Assembly (NCBI GenBank): GCA_905183005.1
Contig: CAJJDO010000008.1
Coordinates: 126,927 to 190,926, forward strand
DNA length: 64,000 nucleotides
Direction: 5' to 3'
DNA from: Paramecium pentaurelia
Lineage: Eukaryota > Ciliophora > Oligohymenophorea > Peniculida > Parameciidae
Shown here: piece by piece, positions 35,714 to 47,526 of the stretch
Position numbering within the stretch: position 1 is the first letter of the stretch
Layout of the letters: every line of letters begins with the position of its first letter
Notes under the pieces: model-generated
The model's input: the letters and a program-made list of their open reading frames with translations, nothing else
Databases searched by the model: none
Told to the model about the DNA's origin: nothing
Position numbers and translations under genes: made by a program

Positions 35714-37443
35714 ACAAAACATCATCATTTATTACTCTTAATTCATTGTTCCATAATGAAGATAATTTTAATCTTGATAATATAACTATGGCATTTATTA
35801 TTGTAATAACATCTGTTATTATTATTAATAATACATCATCTATTACATCATAGCAACTTATAATTATTATTATTATATTGATTTTAATCCATTTTCTAAT
35901 TATTACTATTTCTAAGGAGTATTACTTAAATTTTAATTAATAGTTTATGATTTTTAATTACAATTTTTCTAATTATTTTTATTCTGCTTATTCTTTTCAG
36001 TTTAAACTATTTTTTAAGTATATCTTTTAACATTATAATTTGATTAAGCAAACTTTAATACAATCTAACCATGATTATTCAATTAATTATTATCTGAAAA
36101 TTTATTTAGTAATGCTAAATATTCCTGTCTTAATGGTTAATCTAAATATTCAAATAGCCTTTAAATTGGATAATTAGCAAACTAATCATTGACCAATCTC
36201 TTAAAAGAACTATAATGATAAAAGTTATCTAGTACCTTTCTGAGATTGTTACCTCTTCCCATAATTTAGTTCTCCATTAAGACCCACCATAAACTATGGC
36301 TTTCTCTGCAACATTGCTACCATACTTATCCATAGACATTGGTAGAAAATCTTTAATGAGATATTAATCCATCAACAATCTTTTATGAATCTCTTAGCCC
36401 TTCTCCAATATTGATTAAATAATATAATTAGCATATTATCTTCTAGTTAAGCCAGAACTATTTTCAATAGCTCTAATTATGATGTCATTGCATAAAGTCT
36501 TAGTTTAAACATCGAATTATTTAGGATATATATCAATAATCTTATTCACAATTAAACATCCATATTAATCAGTTGATAATTCAAATTTTTAATTGTTGTT
36601 ATTGTTCAGAATCTATCATCTCATTTAAAATTATACATATTTTGACACCACTTAAAGAAGTTTATATAAATGATTCCCTTCTAAAACTTCAAGACTTTTT
36701 TAAATAATTTGATTTGCAATTTTGTCTACATAAATTTTTTTCATTTAATTTGTATCAGAATGAATGAAATTTAGGTAATTATCTAATTATTAAGGAGAAT
36801 CATTAGGATTTTAGACCATCACTTCTAATCCCTTCTACATTACTTTACAAGCATATAGATCTTTTATTAATTTATTTATTGATTAAAATATTCTATCAAG
36901 TATTATATTTTTATGAGAAGGAGGACCTAAATGTAATTTTAATAATATATACCAACTTCTAATATTTTCTCAAGTAAGAAATGCTTATACTTATCCAAAC
37001 TTATATTTTCTATATCATCTCTTACGAATGTATTGAATACATATTCTTTTTCTTTTAAATTTGCATTTTAGTATTCCAATTACATTTTTCTGGAATTTTT
37101 GGTCAACTTCTCATGACTTAAGTATGATGACCTAATAGATTTACCGTTCAATAATACATGTCAGCTTAAAATGCTGAGACAAGAGAAGGTCTTTAAGTGT
37201 CTTTAATCAATACTTAGTTTAATTATTAGTTAATTTCATCAAATAGATCATCTAATAAGATATATTAAAATAATAATAACCTTCTTAATGTAATTGATCT
37301 TCAAAAAAAGCTGTACTAAATGCTTTTGTTGTATTAGTATTCTCAAATAGAGTAGGAGTTGCAGTTGATCCACTTTAAGATGGATGGCATTTTAATTCTT
37401 CATCTTCTTTATTGAATTCTTAAGGGACATAAGGTTAGGCCAT
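35573..37443 (-). CDS. Pumilio/PUF-family RNA-binding protein with polyglutamine tail
   Basis: ATG 37443 (MAQPYVPQEFNKEDEELK) to TGA 35573-35575. After about 130 residues of linker come PUF helical repeats: GCLIVNKIIDIYPKQ, RRQYANYIIQSILEKG, MSMDKYGSNVAEKAIVYGG, and FANYPIQRLFEYLDQP. PUF proteins bind 3' UTRs and repress or localise mRNAs. The C-terminal tail is Gln/Met-rich and contains 31 consecutive TAA codons (35618-35710), which read as 31 Gln, then ends FYNFNPNMNQKNGQ. Introns of 29 and 26 nt lie near the N-terminus and another 26-nt one in the middle. Repeat number was not fully counted. Confidence 0.85.
35618..35710 (-). repeat. (TTA/TAA)31 microsatellite encoding polyglutamine
   Basis: Thirty-one perfect trinucleotide units. 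On the minus strand, in the frame of the PUF gene, each unit is TAA = Gln in the ciliate code. The flanking codons (CWQQ... before, QQFYNFN after) stay in frame to the TGA stop. On the plus strand the same tract would give poly-Leu, which I regard as a shadow. Confidence 0.9.
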
Positions 37444-37838
37444 GTGTTGAATTTTATTAAAATAATTAATATTTTAAATAAAATTCCAGCACAAAATTTG
37501 AAAATATATTGAATAACATAAATCTATAATCAAATCCTAATTTAAAAATCAATCAAATTTATAATTATTCATCTAAAATCAATATCTTATATTGATAAAA
37601 TTTATGATAGATTTAATATTAAAATATATAAAATATAATAGCATTGAAAAATACATGTAACTAGTAGATAATTTATACTCAAATAACATTATAACTTCTT
37701 AAACATATAATTGTTAACAATATAAAATGTATCCCTAAATTAAAAATATTTTAATCAAATTTATTACAAAGATTCCTTAATGACATTATCAGATAGTGAT
37801 TTAAGGATTAAATATTATTATATTTAAAAATTTATTCA
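37444..37838. other. Divergent intergenic region
   Basis: AT-rich spacer between the PUF gene and the plus-strand gene at 37839. Nothing recognised beyond presumed promoters. Confidence 0.45.
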
Positions 37839-38426
37839 ATGCGTAATCTAACCCCAGATAAAGCTTTCAGATTGAAAAAGCAAAGTATTTTTGAGTTGAA
37901 TTTCAGTGAAGAACCTAAATCTACTAAAATTCATAGTCGATAAAGCAATCAACCAATAGAAACATTATTTTAGGCATATACTAAAAATAGAGTAATAAAG
38001 TTAAAAGAAACACATCAAATGCATAGCAAAATCCAATCTCTCAAATCAAAACTAATTAGAATTTTTAAGGATAATAGATAATAATCCCCTCATGATGTAT
38101 TCACAGATTAAAATGGAAAATAAATTTTAGAAGAATTAAAGGAATCTCATATACTAAATATGTCAGGGTTATAACGGATGGTCAATTCCAATGAAAAAAA
38201 TCCCTTCTTCCTTAATCATCCTAGGCACTCCAGTGGGTTAAGAAAATGTTATTTTCGATATCCTACTGATGCTATTGAGAAATTTGATAGAAGTACTGCA
38301 GCAACACCCTAGCCACTCTAAAGAAGGTATACACCATTGTTAAAACCAAGAATAAGAAATTCTGAATAATGGAATGAATTAAATGCTTGGCAAACAAAAG
38401 ATGAGTCCACTACTAATTTATTTTGA
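37839..38426 (+). CDS. Hypothetical basic protein
   Basis: Uninterrupted frame of 195 codons from ATG 37839 to TGA 38424-38426. The product starts MRNLTPDKAFRLKKQSIFEL and is polar, basic and probably disordered, with Ser/Thr-Pro sites (STAATPQPLQRRYTPLL). No domain recognised. The long open frame and codon pattern support a real gene. Confidence 0.65.
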
Positions 38427-38524
38427 CTTAAAGTATTGTATAATCTATAGGTTCTTTCACAAAATATAAATATAAGAATACAAAAAAATATTCTAATTAT
38501 ATATTATTTTACAAAAATAAAGAA

Positions 38525-41138
38525 TCATTTAAGAATATTTATCAACAGTTATTCAGCTTAGGAGAGTTCCTTTGTGCAAATTTACTGTTGAATTATTTAT
38601 TAATTAAAAATCGACATTGTTAATTGTTTTTCAGATTACAGAATTGCATTTAATCGTTACTATTTATTGTTAAATAATTCTAATATTTATGCAAATTGCA
38701 ATTCATGATACTGTCCTAATTCAGGTATATCAAATATTTATTCATTTTTCTGTTCAACATCTTATTTATATTAATTAATTGTAAGTTCTCTTCGATAAAA
38801 TAATTCTAATTTATTGAATAATTCTTATTAATAAAATTAGACATAATGATATAACTAATCATTATTTTTTATACTTGAAAAAAATGAACTGCAATTAGTA
38901 GATGCAAAAGATGTTTATGATGCCTCCAAACTTTCAACTTAAATATTTTCTAAAGTTGAGCAAATATCATCATCTAAATAAGATAATTATTTAAACAATT
39001 ATCGTATTTTAAATTAGATATTATATTACATAGATAAATGATAATTAAATCCCTATATTTAATTATCAAAGAGATTATTATTAGAGAGTGATGGTTAATC
39101 TTCAAATTGTTTAACTACAATTTTACTCATTTTTTGACTTGATTATTAATGCTCTCTTATTTATTATTTGAATTATTCAATTCTAAAAGTGGATAACAAT
39201 TCAAATAATTAATAATCATAGATGTATTAACCAAAAATATAGATAAGCATATTTTCATCAGTTTTATAATCAACAGTTAACAAAGGACTTAAATCAACTG
39301 CCAAATGAATTAATTTATTTAATTCTTCAGAGTATTCAAAATTATAATATCCATATTAATGAATATTTGTTTAATTTGTACTAATATCAATTAAGTATTA
39401 AACATAATCTCTTAATTCTTGGAATTTGATATTTTTATTTCTACTTTCAATCATTTTTAATCTAAATTCTTCTCTTAACATTACTATTATTTCTCCTCTA
39501 TCTGATTTTTTTAACCATTAACTCACCATAAATTATCTAACTGTATAATTAGGTAAATTATATTAAGGGAAAGTAGTATCAATTATATTATTAAATTAAG
39601 CAATAATACCTTTTGTTTCTTATTCCAATATGCTTATCCATCCTGTATAATGATGCCAAAGTTCAATAAACTATTGCAAATTACATTTTTAAAATTTAAT
39701 TTCTAAATAAAGACTATATATTTTTATATAATCATGCAAATTGTAAACTTACATAAGCAATTATGGTAATTATATATATACTTCCAATCCTTATCTGAGC
39801 TTTAAAACTAATTCTTAATTTTTATTAGCAAATTATTTTGATTCTTAATATTCGTTAAATGGAAACAGTTATTGATTCGATTTGTTTTAAAAATATAGAA
39901 TGGCTTTTTAAAATCCACTATAATTAACTTTTTGTTCTATTATTATTGGAATTTGCTTTAATTATTGACGAACACTTTTTATTGCATTACTAAAAGGTAT
40001 TCCTCTAATTGGAATGAATACAATGCTTTAAATGATTTTTTTCCAATTTTATGATATTATTAGATCTCCCTTAACATTTAAAAGTCTATGGCATTCAATT
40101 TGAAAACAACCTGATGTTTGAATAAATAATTAGTATGTTGCTTTTGAAGTTAATAAAATGTTATGGTACTCTTAAATAGTCAAAAAGCTTGCCAATAAAG
40201 ACAATGTTTTTAATGATAACTTGGAGAAAATACTATAAAATATTTTATTAAATAATACATTTGCTTTTTGTTATTGCCAAACAAAAATAGAAGAGGGTCC
40301 TTTTTTTTAGATTTGGTCTAGTTCTTCTAAGATTAGTTATTACCCATTTTTGAATAATTATCAAATTATAATAATTTAATTATTTAATTTTAATTAAAAA
40401 TCCATTCTTTTTTCTAATATCTTGATCAATTTAAATGAAATTCTTTTTGTACATTTATAAAAATATCATAATAGAATATATAGAATTAGCAAAGAAAATA
40501 TTACATTCCAATAAATTTCTATCCCATTTATGGTTTATAGGGATTATTGACTGAATTTTGATCATTCTATATTTGAATATAATATATATTCTTTTATCTC
40601 TTCAGTTATTAATTTACTACTTTAAATTGCTCTTAAAATCTCTACATAATTTGATCTTAGGAATGGTAAGTAAGTTACATATTATGTCAATTTCCCCTAA
40701 ATCAATATTACTCAAGATTTTAAGTTATTATCTATCTTTATGATATTCATTTTAGTTCATAATTGTTTTATGAAATAAATATACATTACCTGATTAACCA
40801 TTCCCTAAATTTATAATTGATATTAGTTGTATTAATTTGAATTTAAACTTTAATAAATCTATCATTTTTTTTTTGGTTTTTGCCTAAAATCTATTTCAAA
40901 GTACATCCAATAATCTCTCTTTCAAAAGCCCATATAAATAATTAAAAATAAATAATAGTTTTTATTTGATTCCCTAAAATTCATATCAAATCATTTTTTG
41001 ATAATGTTAATAAGATGAAATCTTGTAAGACTTTTTCACTGGTTCCTCAAACTGAGTTTGCTCGTCTACTCTAATGACTACCATCCTCCTTATTTCATTA
41101 TTCTCAACTAATATCTCTAATAATTCTATTTGACTCAT
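38525..41138 (-). CDS. Large protein, unrecognised; upstream exons may exist
   Basis: A chain of frames joined by short introns runs from about 41138 (MSQIELLEILVENNEIRRMV) to TGA 38525-38527. Distinct segments look like a folded conserved protein: LFIWAFEREIIGCTLKQIL, SGCFQIECHRLLNVKGDLI, IVFIPIRGIPFSNAIKSV, WLKKSDRGEIIVMLREEF. The C-terminal 200 residues (from MSKIVVKQFEDQPS) are Gln-rich and helical. I could not name the family. Further coding-like sequence with an 18-nt intron candidate lies upstream to about 41700 (EAFEELVLLTKICFSKNYN...), so the true start may be there. Confidence 0.5.
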
Positions 41139-41748
41139 TCTTAATAATAAAAATTAATTAGTTTAATCTCCTTTTTACTTATGATTATCTCACAAGGTCC
41201 AAAATTCAAAAGTAATCAATATTGAGGTTATAGCTAATTTTATTTATCTGTTAATGATTCTATATTAATATATTGATTCAAAATTAAAAATGACACTTAC
41301 TGACTAACCTATTTATTTTACTCAAAATCTTTAAGTTAAATTTCTCAATGATCTTTCTAACAGAATTTCTAACAATTTTATGGATTCAAATTGTTACTAA
41401 TTATAATTTTTACTGAAGCAGATCTTGGTCAATAATACTAATTCTTCAAATGCTTCTCATGAGTTTAATGTCTTCTTAATATCATTATGTTATCTATTTA
41501 AGTTCACTACTTGTGTTTTGAATGATTATGTTTATGTTTTAAAATATTTTCCATTTAATTTTAATTTTAATATAATTTTCACAATAATATTTGTATTTTT
41601 ACTAATCAAAGTTATTTTTAAGATTTTGATATTTTCTTGTAGATTTCTAAATTTCCAAATTGATTTCTTTAGATTGACTATTTAAACATAATAATCCAAA
41701 AAAAATGAGATAAAAAATAATTGTTATGCATATAATAGTATATTGTTA
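41139..41748. other. Unresolved region, probable further exons on the minus strand
   Basis: On the minus strand a frame encoding SIKLLEILLERSLRNLTQR looks coding, but I could not join it convincingly to the gene below. An open plus-strand frame at 41425-41685 would give a Phe-rich hydrophobic peptide and is more likely an antisense shadow. Confidence 0.3.
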
Positions 41749-42351
41749 TCAAAATGAGTTTTATTACTAAAATACTTTTTGAAATATTGTTGTTGTTTCT
41801 TAATCAAAATTACATAAAATGATCTCACCCTAATTATTAGATGTTTCCTTTTGATATTCTTCAATAACAAACTTAAATATTTATGCACACAATCCTTTTG
41901 GAAAACCATAAATTCCACTTGAAATAGCTGGAATTGCAACTGACTTCAATCTCAATTGATTAAATGATTGATTTAGTCTAGTTTAATAATTATGTAAATA
42001 AAAATACATATTCTATACACATATTTACAATTCCTCTTCTGGACTTTAAGATTCAAAATATTTTGGCCCTACTGCATGAATTATATATTTTATGTTATTT
42101 TTTTTAAGTTAGCAACTACTTGTAACAGCCAATTTTGATGTGGGTACAATACCATATTGTTAAATGTATTATTAACATTCCCTTTCTAATTCTCTTCCAG
42201 CTGCTTAGAATATTGCACCACAAACTCCACCTCCAGGAAGTAATTCTTAGTTTGCTGCATTTACAATAGCATCAACATCAACTAATTTGACAATATTTTC
42301 TTTTATGATTTTGACAGAAAACCTCTATGTTTTAATAAGTTAATTAAACAT
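41749..42351 (-). CDS. Macro-domain protein (ADP-ribose binding, MacroD-like)
   Basis: ATG 42351 (MFNQLIKTQRFSVKIIKENI) to TGA 41749-41751. Macro-domain signatures: VDAIVNAANQELLPGGGVCG (adenine/ribose and phosphate-loop residues, including the catalytic Asn of MacroD enzymes), AIFQAAGRELERECQ, KYIIHAVGPKYF, and VAIPAISSGIYGFPKG. The glycine loops and NAAN are intact, so mono-ADP-ribose hydrolysis is plausible. Length of about 180 residues is a single domain. One intron interrupts the middle. Function is by family. Confidence 0.9.
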
Positions 42352-42661
42352 AATTAAATATATTATTTAATTTTGTATCAATATTAAGATTAATATAAAT
42401 TTTAATAATATTATGCTTAGATAACAAAGAAAGTATATTGGATTTAATTTCTTTATTTCTATTTTTATCTTTATTTTTAATGATGGAATACTTTATTGAA
42501 TATAAATCTCTTAACTTGTTTGGATAGATTGAATCATTTATAAAACTTATATTTATAATTTTGGTTCAAGATAAGCATTACAAAATTTGACTTATCAAGA
42601 TGAAATAATATAGAAATTAAATTATTTGAATTGTTAAAATGCCAAATAATCATGTAATTGA
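42352..42661. other. Short intergenic region with possible tiny ORF
   Basis: Between two minus-strand genes. A plus-strand frame from ATG at about 42414 (MLRQQRKYIGFNFFISIFI) is hydrophobic and short and could be a small membrane protein, but no joining intron was resolved. I would not annotate it as a gene without transcript data. Confidence 0.3.
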
Positions 42662-44197
42662 TCATTATTAAAATTGTGCTTAGTTTTATCCTTACTATAA
42701 TAATTCAAGATTAAAATCTTCATTCTCTTCTGAATTGATGTTGTTATTATCTGTTCTTTTTTAAATGCTTTCATCTTCAGGATCATCAACTTCTATTATA
42801 AATATAATATATATATGTACATTAGTATTTATATCTTGGAATACTTGCTGTAGGTTTCATATAATTAGGTTCTTTATAATCTTCATAATCTACAACTTCT
42901 GGTTTATTAATAACACTTTTTAATTATTGATATGCTTTAGTTAAATCTAATACTGGTCTTCCAGATGAATTTTAATTTTAATCATATTCTTTACTATCAC
43001 CTAATATTTCTTAGGCTAATTTCTTAAATTCTTCATATGATTATGGTTTTTAATTATTATTTAACAATTAATACTGCTATTATATTTTTTATTATTATTA
43101 TTTAATTTGTTAATTTTCAGTTACAAACATATTGTCCTCTTAATTCTCATCAATTTGTGATTATTCATCTTCATTTTATAACAAGAACCCATCTTTAGAT
43201 TATTCAATTCCTGGTAATTTTAGAATATCATTTTCAACTCTTTTTAATTATTCAAATTTACAAGGAGGTCTTTTAACCTTAGGTTTCTTAAGATAAGATT
43301 TTTCAATTTCTTCATTTATCAAAATACCTCCAGTTCTAGCATGAATTTCCATTTCTAAACCTTAATGATCTCTAGTAATTCCAAATGGATTTCCTGTAAT
43401 AATAATTTTCTTAAGATTAGTAAAATTACGAGCACATATTAGATTATGTTAATTTTCAGCAATATTATAAGAGAAATCTAAATTTTCTAATTTATTAAAA
43501 TATCCAACAACTAATCTTTCAGTATGTATACCTCTTAAGAAATTCTTACTAATATTTAAGGTTTTAAGTTCTGGTATCTATCCTAACACTTCCCATAAGA
43601 CTGATGCTGTCTAATTAGATTAAAATGCATTATCACTTATATCTAACAATTCTAATTTTGTAAATTCTGACATATCTGTTGGTAATTCTAGTAATTCATT
43701 TCTAACTAAATATAATTCCTTTAATTCTGTAATATGTTTTAGTGAACTTATAGCTTCTTTTGTTAAATAGTTAAATGATAAATCAAGATGTTATAATTAT
43801 TCAAATGTATTTTTATGAGTTATTTCAATATTTCTAATGTTGTTAGCACATATTTTTAAAACTTTCAAAGTTGGAAATGAGGTTAAATCTTCTAATTATA
43901 ATTAATTCTCAGATACATCCAAATCTTACAAATTTAGAAAATATTAAAAATCCTCAGGTTTACTATTTTATATACGAAGTCCTAAATAAATTATGCCAAT
44001 ACTAAACTTGATAAATTTGCTCTGATAATTTCATGTGGATTATCATTATTAGTTACATTAATCATTAAAAACCCATCTAAACATTTTACTCTCATAACAG
44101 TGTCATCAGGAATATAGTAGATTTTTGTTTTGAAAGGATTTTTAGTATGTGCCTTTCTCTTCTTTTTCCCAAGTAATGGCAATTGAAAATGGTTCAT
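42662..44197 (-). CDS. Leucine-rich-repeat protein, XRRA1-like
   Basis: ATG 44197 (MNHFQLPLLGKKKRKAHTKN) to TGA 42662-42664. An N-terminal basic segment is followed, after a 26-nt intron starting GTT, by successive SDS22-type LRRs: LQDLDVSENQLQ, LKVLKICANNIRNI, LQHLDLSFNYLT, LKELYLVRNELLELP, LELLDISDNAFQ, LKTLNISKNFLRGI, LENLDFSYNIAENQ, KKIIITGNPFG. The C-terminal half is Gln/Glu-rich. The LRR order and the NPFG...HARTGGIL cap resemble XRRA1-type proteins, which are frequent in ciliated eukaryotes. Molecular role is unknown. Confidence 0.85.
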
Positions 44198-44284
44198 TTT
44201 ATTAGAGGCTATTGGAAATGGGATTTAAGAGTTGGCTTTATTTTTCATAATAAATGATTATTATTATATTAGTAATTTGAAATA

Positions 44285-45091
44285 ATGCAAAGATCAATAG
44301 GCTATATAAAAAATAGAACAAAGGAGTTATAATTAAAGAAATAGAAATACAAATCACCTGATCTAAATAATAGTATAAGAATATACAAACTACCTCCTAA
44401 ATGGGTTGATAAAATGGAAGAAACTAGGGATACTATATAAAAAGTTGGAATTTTAAATTAGGAAATTGAAAAGTTGAAGACTTCAAAGGATGGTGGGCCA
44501 AAAGCACAATTCAATGAATAAGTAATACAAGGGAAACTTGATTAAGCATTACAGGTTAAAATCTGAGTATAGTAGATGATTAGAGATATTGAAGAGAATT
44601 TATAAATAATGGAAACAGATGATTGTGAAAATGATCTTGAATATAAAATTAAATAAAATGCCAAAATGTGTTTGGGCATATCTTTAAAAGAAGTCACTCC
44701 ATAATTAAGAAATTATTAAAATTAAATGTTGAGATAAGTACAATTAGAAAGACCATCACAAAACTTAAAAGTTGATTTTGAATAGGAATATATTGAAACT
44801 TTAATTTTGGATAGAAATGATAGAATCAAATAATTAGGAGAGAAATTGAAAAAAATGAATGAATTATTTATTGAAATGAATCGATTAGTCATAGAGTAAG
44901 GAACATTATTGGATCGTATTGATTTCAATATTGATCAAACTTTTACAAGAATTAAAAAAGGAAAATAATAATTAGTATAAGCAAACACAAAACATGAAAC
45001 TAGTGATAGAGCCTAGAAATGTATTTGTGTTTTAGTTGGCTTAAATATTTTTATTGCATTTTTATTTGTAATTAAACATACATTATTTTGA
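44285..45091 (+). CDS. STX16: Syntaxin-16/Tlg2-type Qa-SNARE
   Basis: ATG 44285 (MQRSIGYIKNRTKELQLKKQ) to TGA 45089-45091. The N-terminal region has YKLPPKWVDKMEETRDTI, which matches the conserved LPPxWVD segment of syntaxin-16. It is followed by Habc-like helices, the SNARE motif (RIKQLGEKLKKMNELFIEMN, then EQGTLLDRIDFNIDQTF) and a C-terminal anchor (CICVLVGLNIFIAFLFVI). Syntaxin-16 serves retrograde traffic from endosomes to the trans-Golgi network. The only intron is very short, 18 or 21 nt after LDQALQ. Confidence 0.9.
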
Positions 45092-45499
45092 ATATTGAAA
45101 TTAAAAAATTTATATATAATGATTTTCTCAAAAATCAAATAAGTTTATTTTTTATGGGAATTTTGAATCTAAGAACTAAATCACATCAGAATAATAATAA
45201 AAAAATCAACCTATGCTTTTTTAAAAACTTTTGCCATTTCACTTTAACCGAAAAATTTATCTAAGTATAAATATTTAGATAAAGTTATAAATTATTAGAT
45301 GATAAGAATAATATAAATTAATGAAAGGAAATATAGAGTAAGTGATCAACAACAGTATCCACATATTAATTGGGAATCCTATTAAGAATATTCTTAATGT
45401 TATATATTATCTAAATAATATAATTTAATTAATTAATCAATTTTAAATTTGTGAAATGTATCACAAATATTTTCATATATAATTTATAAAGAAATATTA
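45092..45499. other. Intergenic between convergent genes
   Basis: AT-rich spacer between syntaxin-16 and the kinase gene. No coding frame recognised. Confidence 0.45.
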
Positions 45500-46815
45500 T
45501 CAAGTTTGAAAATTAAAAAATGCCAATAAACATATTATTTTCATAAAATTCATGATTTCAGAAAGGAGACTTGAACTCAAAGGTTCTTACATTATTAATT
45601 CTATATTAAATTAAAAAAATTACTTTAATTCTAAATTCTCAGCTTTAAAGAAATAAGAATGCTCTAAACATAGTTATACATCATATCTTTTTTCCTAAAA
45701 GTCAAGCATTTTGAATAATAGTTATTAAGCCTTACTCTCTTTGATATTTCTATAATCAATAGCGAATAAATTATTTTTAGATAACCTAATAATTTATTAT
45801 GTATTCATATTTCTATCGAACATTGGATTTCCTGTTAAAAGCATGTGAAACACTTAAGCTAGACTGTATATATCACATTTATTATTGTAAAACTATCCAT
45901 TAATAATCTCAGGAGCAAAGTACCCAATAGTGCCACATTTTTCAGATAAGTAACTTAAATTATCTTTGAATGCTGAAAATCCAAAATCAATGATTTTAAC
46001 ACATTTATGATCATCAATTTCTTCTATCATAATATTATCCATTTTTATATCTCTATGTATAATGCCAAGATTATGAATGTGATTCAATCCAGATAAAATT
46101 TTTTTCATTATAGATTTTACTTTGAGCTTACTTATGTTGTTAGCATAAGTGTTGACAAGTTAATTTAAAGTACCACCTGAAAAATACGGATACATAAGTA
46201 TTATTTGGTCATTCTCAAAGTAATATTCGACCATACTCGCTACATTTTCATGTGGATTTTCAGCAAGGTATAAATTGATTTATAGTTCTCTCTCTATGAG
46301 AAAATGATTATTTTGTTGTATTTTTGCAACAAATACTTCATTATTTTCTCGTCTACGACATTTTATAATCTTTAGACTATATATATTTTTTATACCTCTC
46401 CATTTTGTGTTCTTTTAATAGTCTCAAGCATTTCATAGTTTTCTGTAAAATTGTCTTATGCTATCTTTTTAACAAGGGCTTAGTGTCCTAATGTCCCACT
46501 TAAGATATCAAAAATGAATTTATCTTGAAAGTTCTGTTTATATTGAAAGGTTACCTCATAGAAATCTTCACTATAATATTTATAATTAAAAATACTGCTT
46601 TATCCATGTCATCAATTTTATATCATCGATATTAATTGTTATCATCTTATTGATTTTTTTCTAATATAGTGTAAAAATTTGTATTATACATCTTAAATTT
46701 CTATATAACTTTTGGATATTTTGATTTTTGAAGTTTTAGAGAATGAAATAGGATGAGATAATGCTTTAGATTAGGTCTAAGAGTATTCTAAATTATGCAA
46801 TTCTGGTATGCTCAT
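45500..46815 (-). CDS. Serine/threonine protein kinase, CAMK-like
   Basis: ATG 46815 (MSIPELHNLEYSQTQSKALS) to TGA 45500-45502. After about 100 residues with a PH-like or unrecognised region, the kinase domain shows VFVAKIQQNN (ATP lysine), NPHENVASMVEYYFENDQ, LNHIHNLGIIHRDIKMDNIM (HRD with Asp), IIDFGFSAF (DFG), CGTIGYFAPEI (activation loop end) and DIYSLAQVFHMLLTGNPMFD. All catalytic residues are present. Introns include 29 and 25 nt in the N-terminal part. Subfamily is not certain; the GT-x-GYFAPEI segment is CAMK/ciliate-kinase-like. Confidence 0.87.
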
Positions 46816-47526
46816 TCTTTTGATTTTAAATTTAATTATTAAAAAGTAGAAAATATCTTCATAATATAAATATAGATTGTTTGATTACAAGAAAATTCTT
46901 GAATATTAAAATTTAAATAAGTGTTTTAATATTTATATTCTTGTTTCTAAAAATATTATATGAAGGTATAAGTAGTGAAAAAGTCATTATTTAGGAAAAA
47001 TCATAATTGAGAAAAAGTTATTTATTATGAGCATTTGGCTACCTTGTTTTTGAACAATTTTTATTTTATTTTTACCCTTTCAAGCCTATAAAACTAATTA
47101 TTATTCATTTTCAAAACCTTCTGATGATTTACTATTTATTTTAAATTACTCTCCACATATTTATTGAGTTTATTTTTTAATCCAAAATCATCGAAATTCA
47201 TTTGAAACATTATGGAATAACAATATTCATAATCCTTCTCAGTAAATGCTCTATTTATTCAATTTCTAAACATAATTGTATATTTTTTTTGAATTAAGTA
47301 ATGAGTAAATACGTTTTAAGGGAAATTTTTAAATCTAATATAATATAATTATATTTAGGATAATATGTGATAAATCAATTTTTATTCAATAGTATTTTGA
47401 GAATTGACTTTATATATTGAAGTGATTATCAAAAATTGATTGTAATCTAATAAATTAAAATTTAATTATTTTATTTCAATGAGCACTTTAAATTTTAGAA
47501 TGATGAAAAATATATTAATATTTAAT
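46816..47526. other. Intergenic, AT-rich, with one possible small gene
   Basis: No conserved gene recognised. The best coding-like stretch is the small minus-strand frame at 47001-47210 described separately. The rest is AT-rich sequence. Confidence 0.4.
47001..47210 (-). CDS. Possible small basic protein
   Basis: Frame of about 70 codons from ATG 47210 (MFQMNFDDFGLKNKLNKYVE) to TGA 47001-47003. It is helical and basic, with codon use like neighbours. The same frame stays open upstream (RAFTEKDYEYCYSI) so the real start may be an upstream exon. No domain recognised. Confidence 0.35.

Noticed and set aside
35564..35785. Poly-leucine membrane protein on the plus strand across the TTA repeat
   Set aside because: It is antisense to the polyglutamine tract of the PUF gene, which continues in frame on both sides; the plus-strand frame has no other coding character.
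45540..45600. tRNA-like T-arm (GTTCAAGTC on the minus strand) near the kinase 3' end
   Set aside because: The stem does not pair over five bases, no matching acceptor, D-arm or anticodon stem is found, and the stretch is in frame with the kinase C-terminus.
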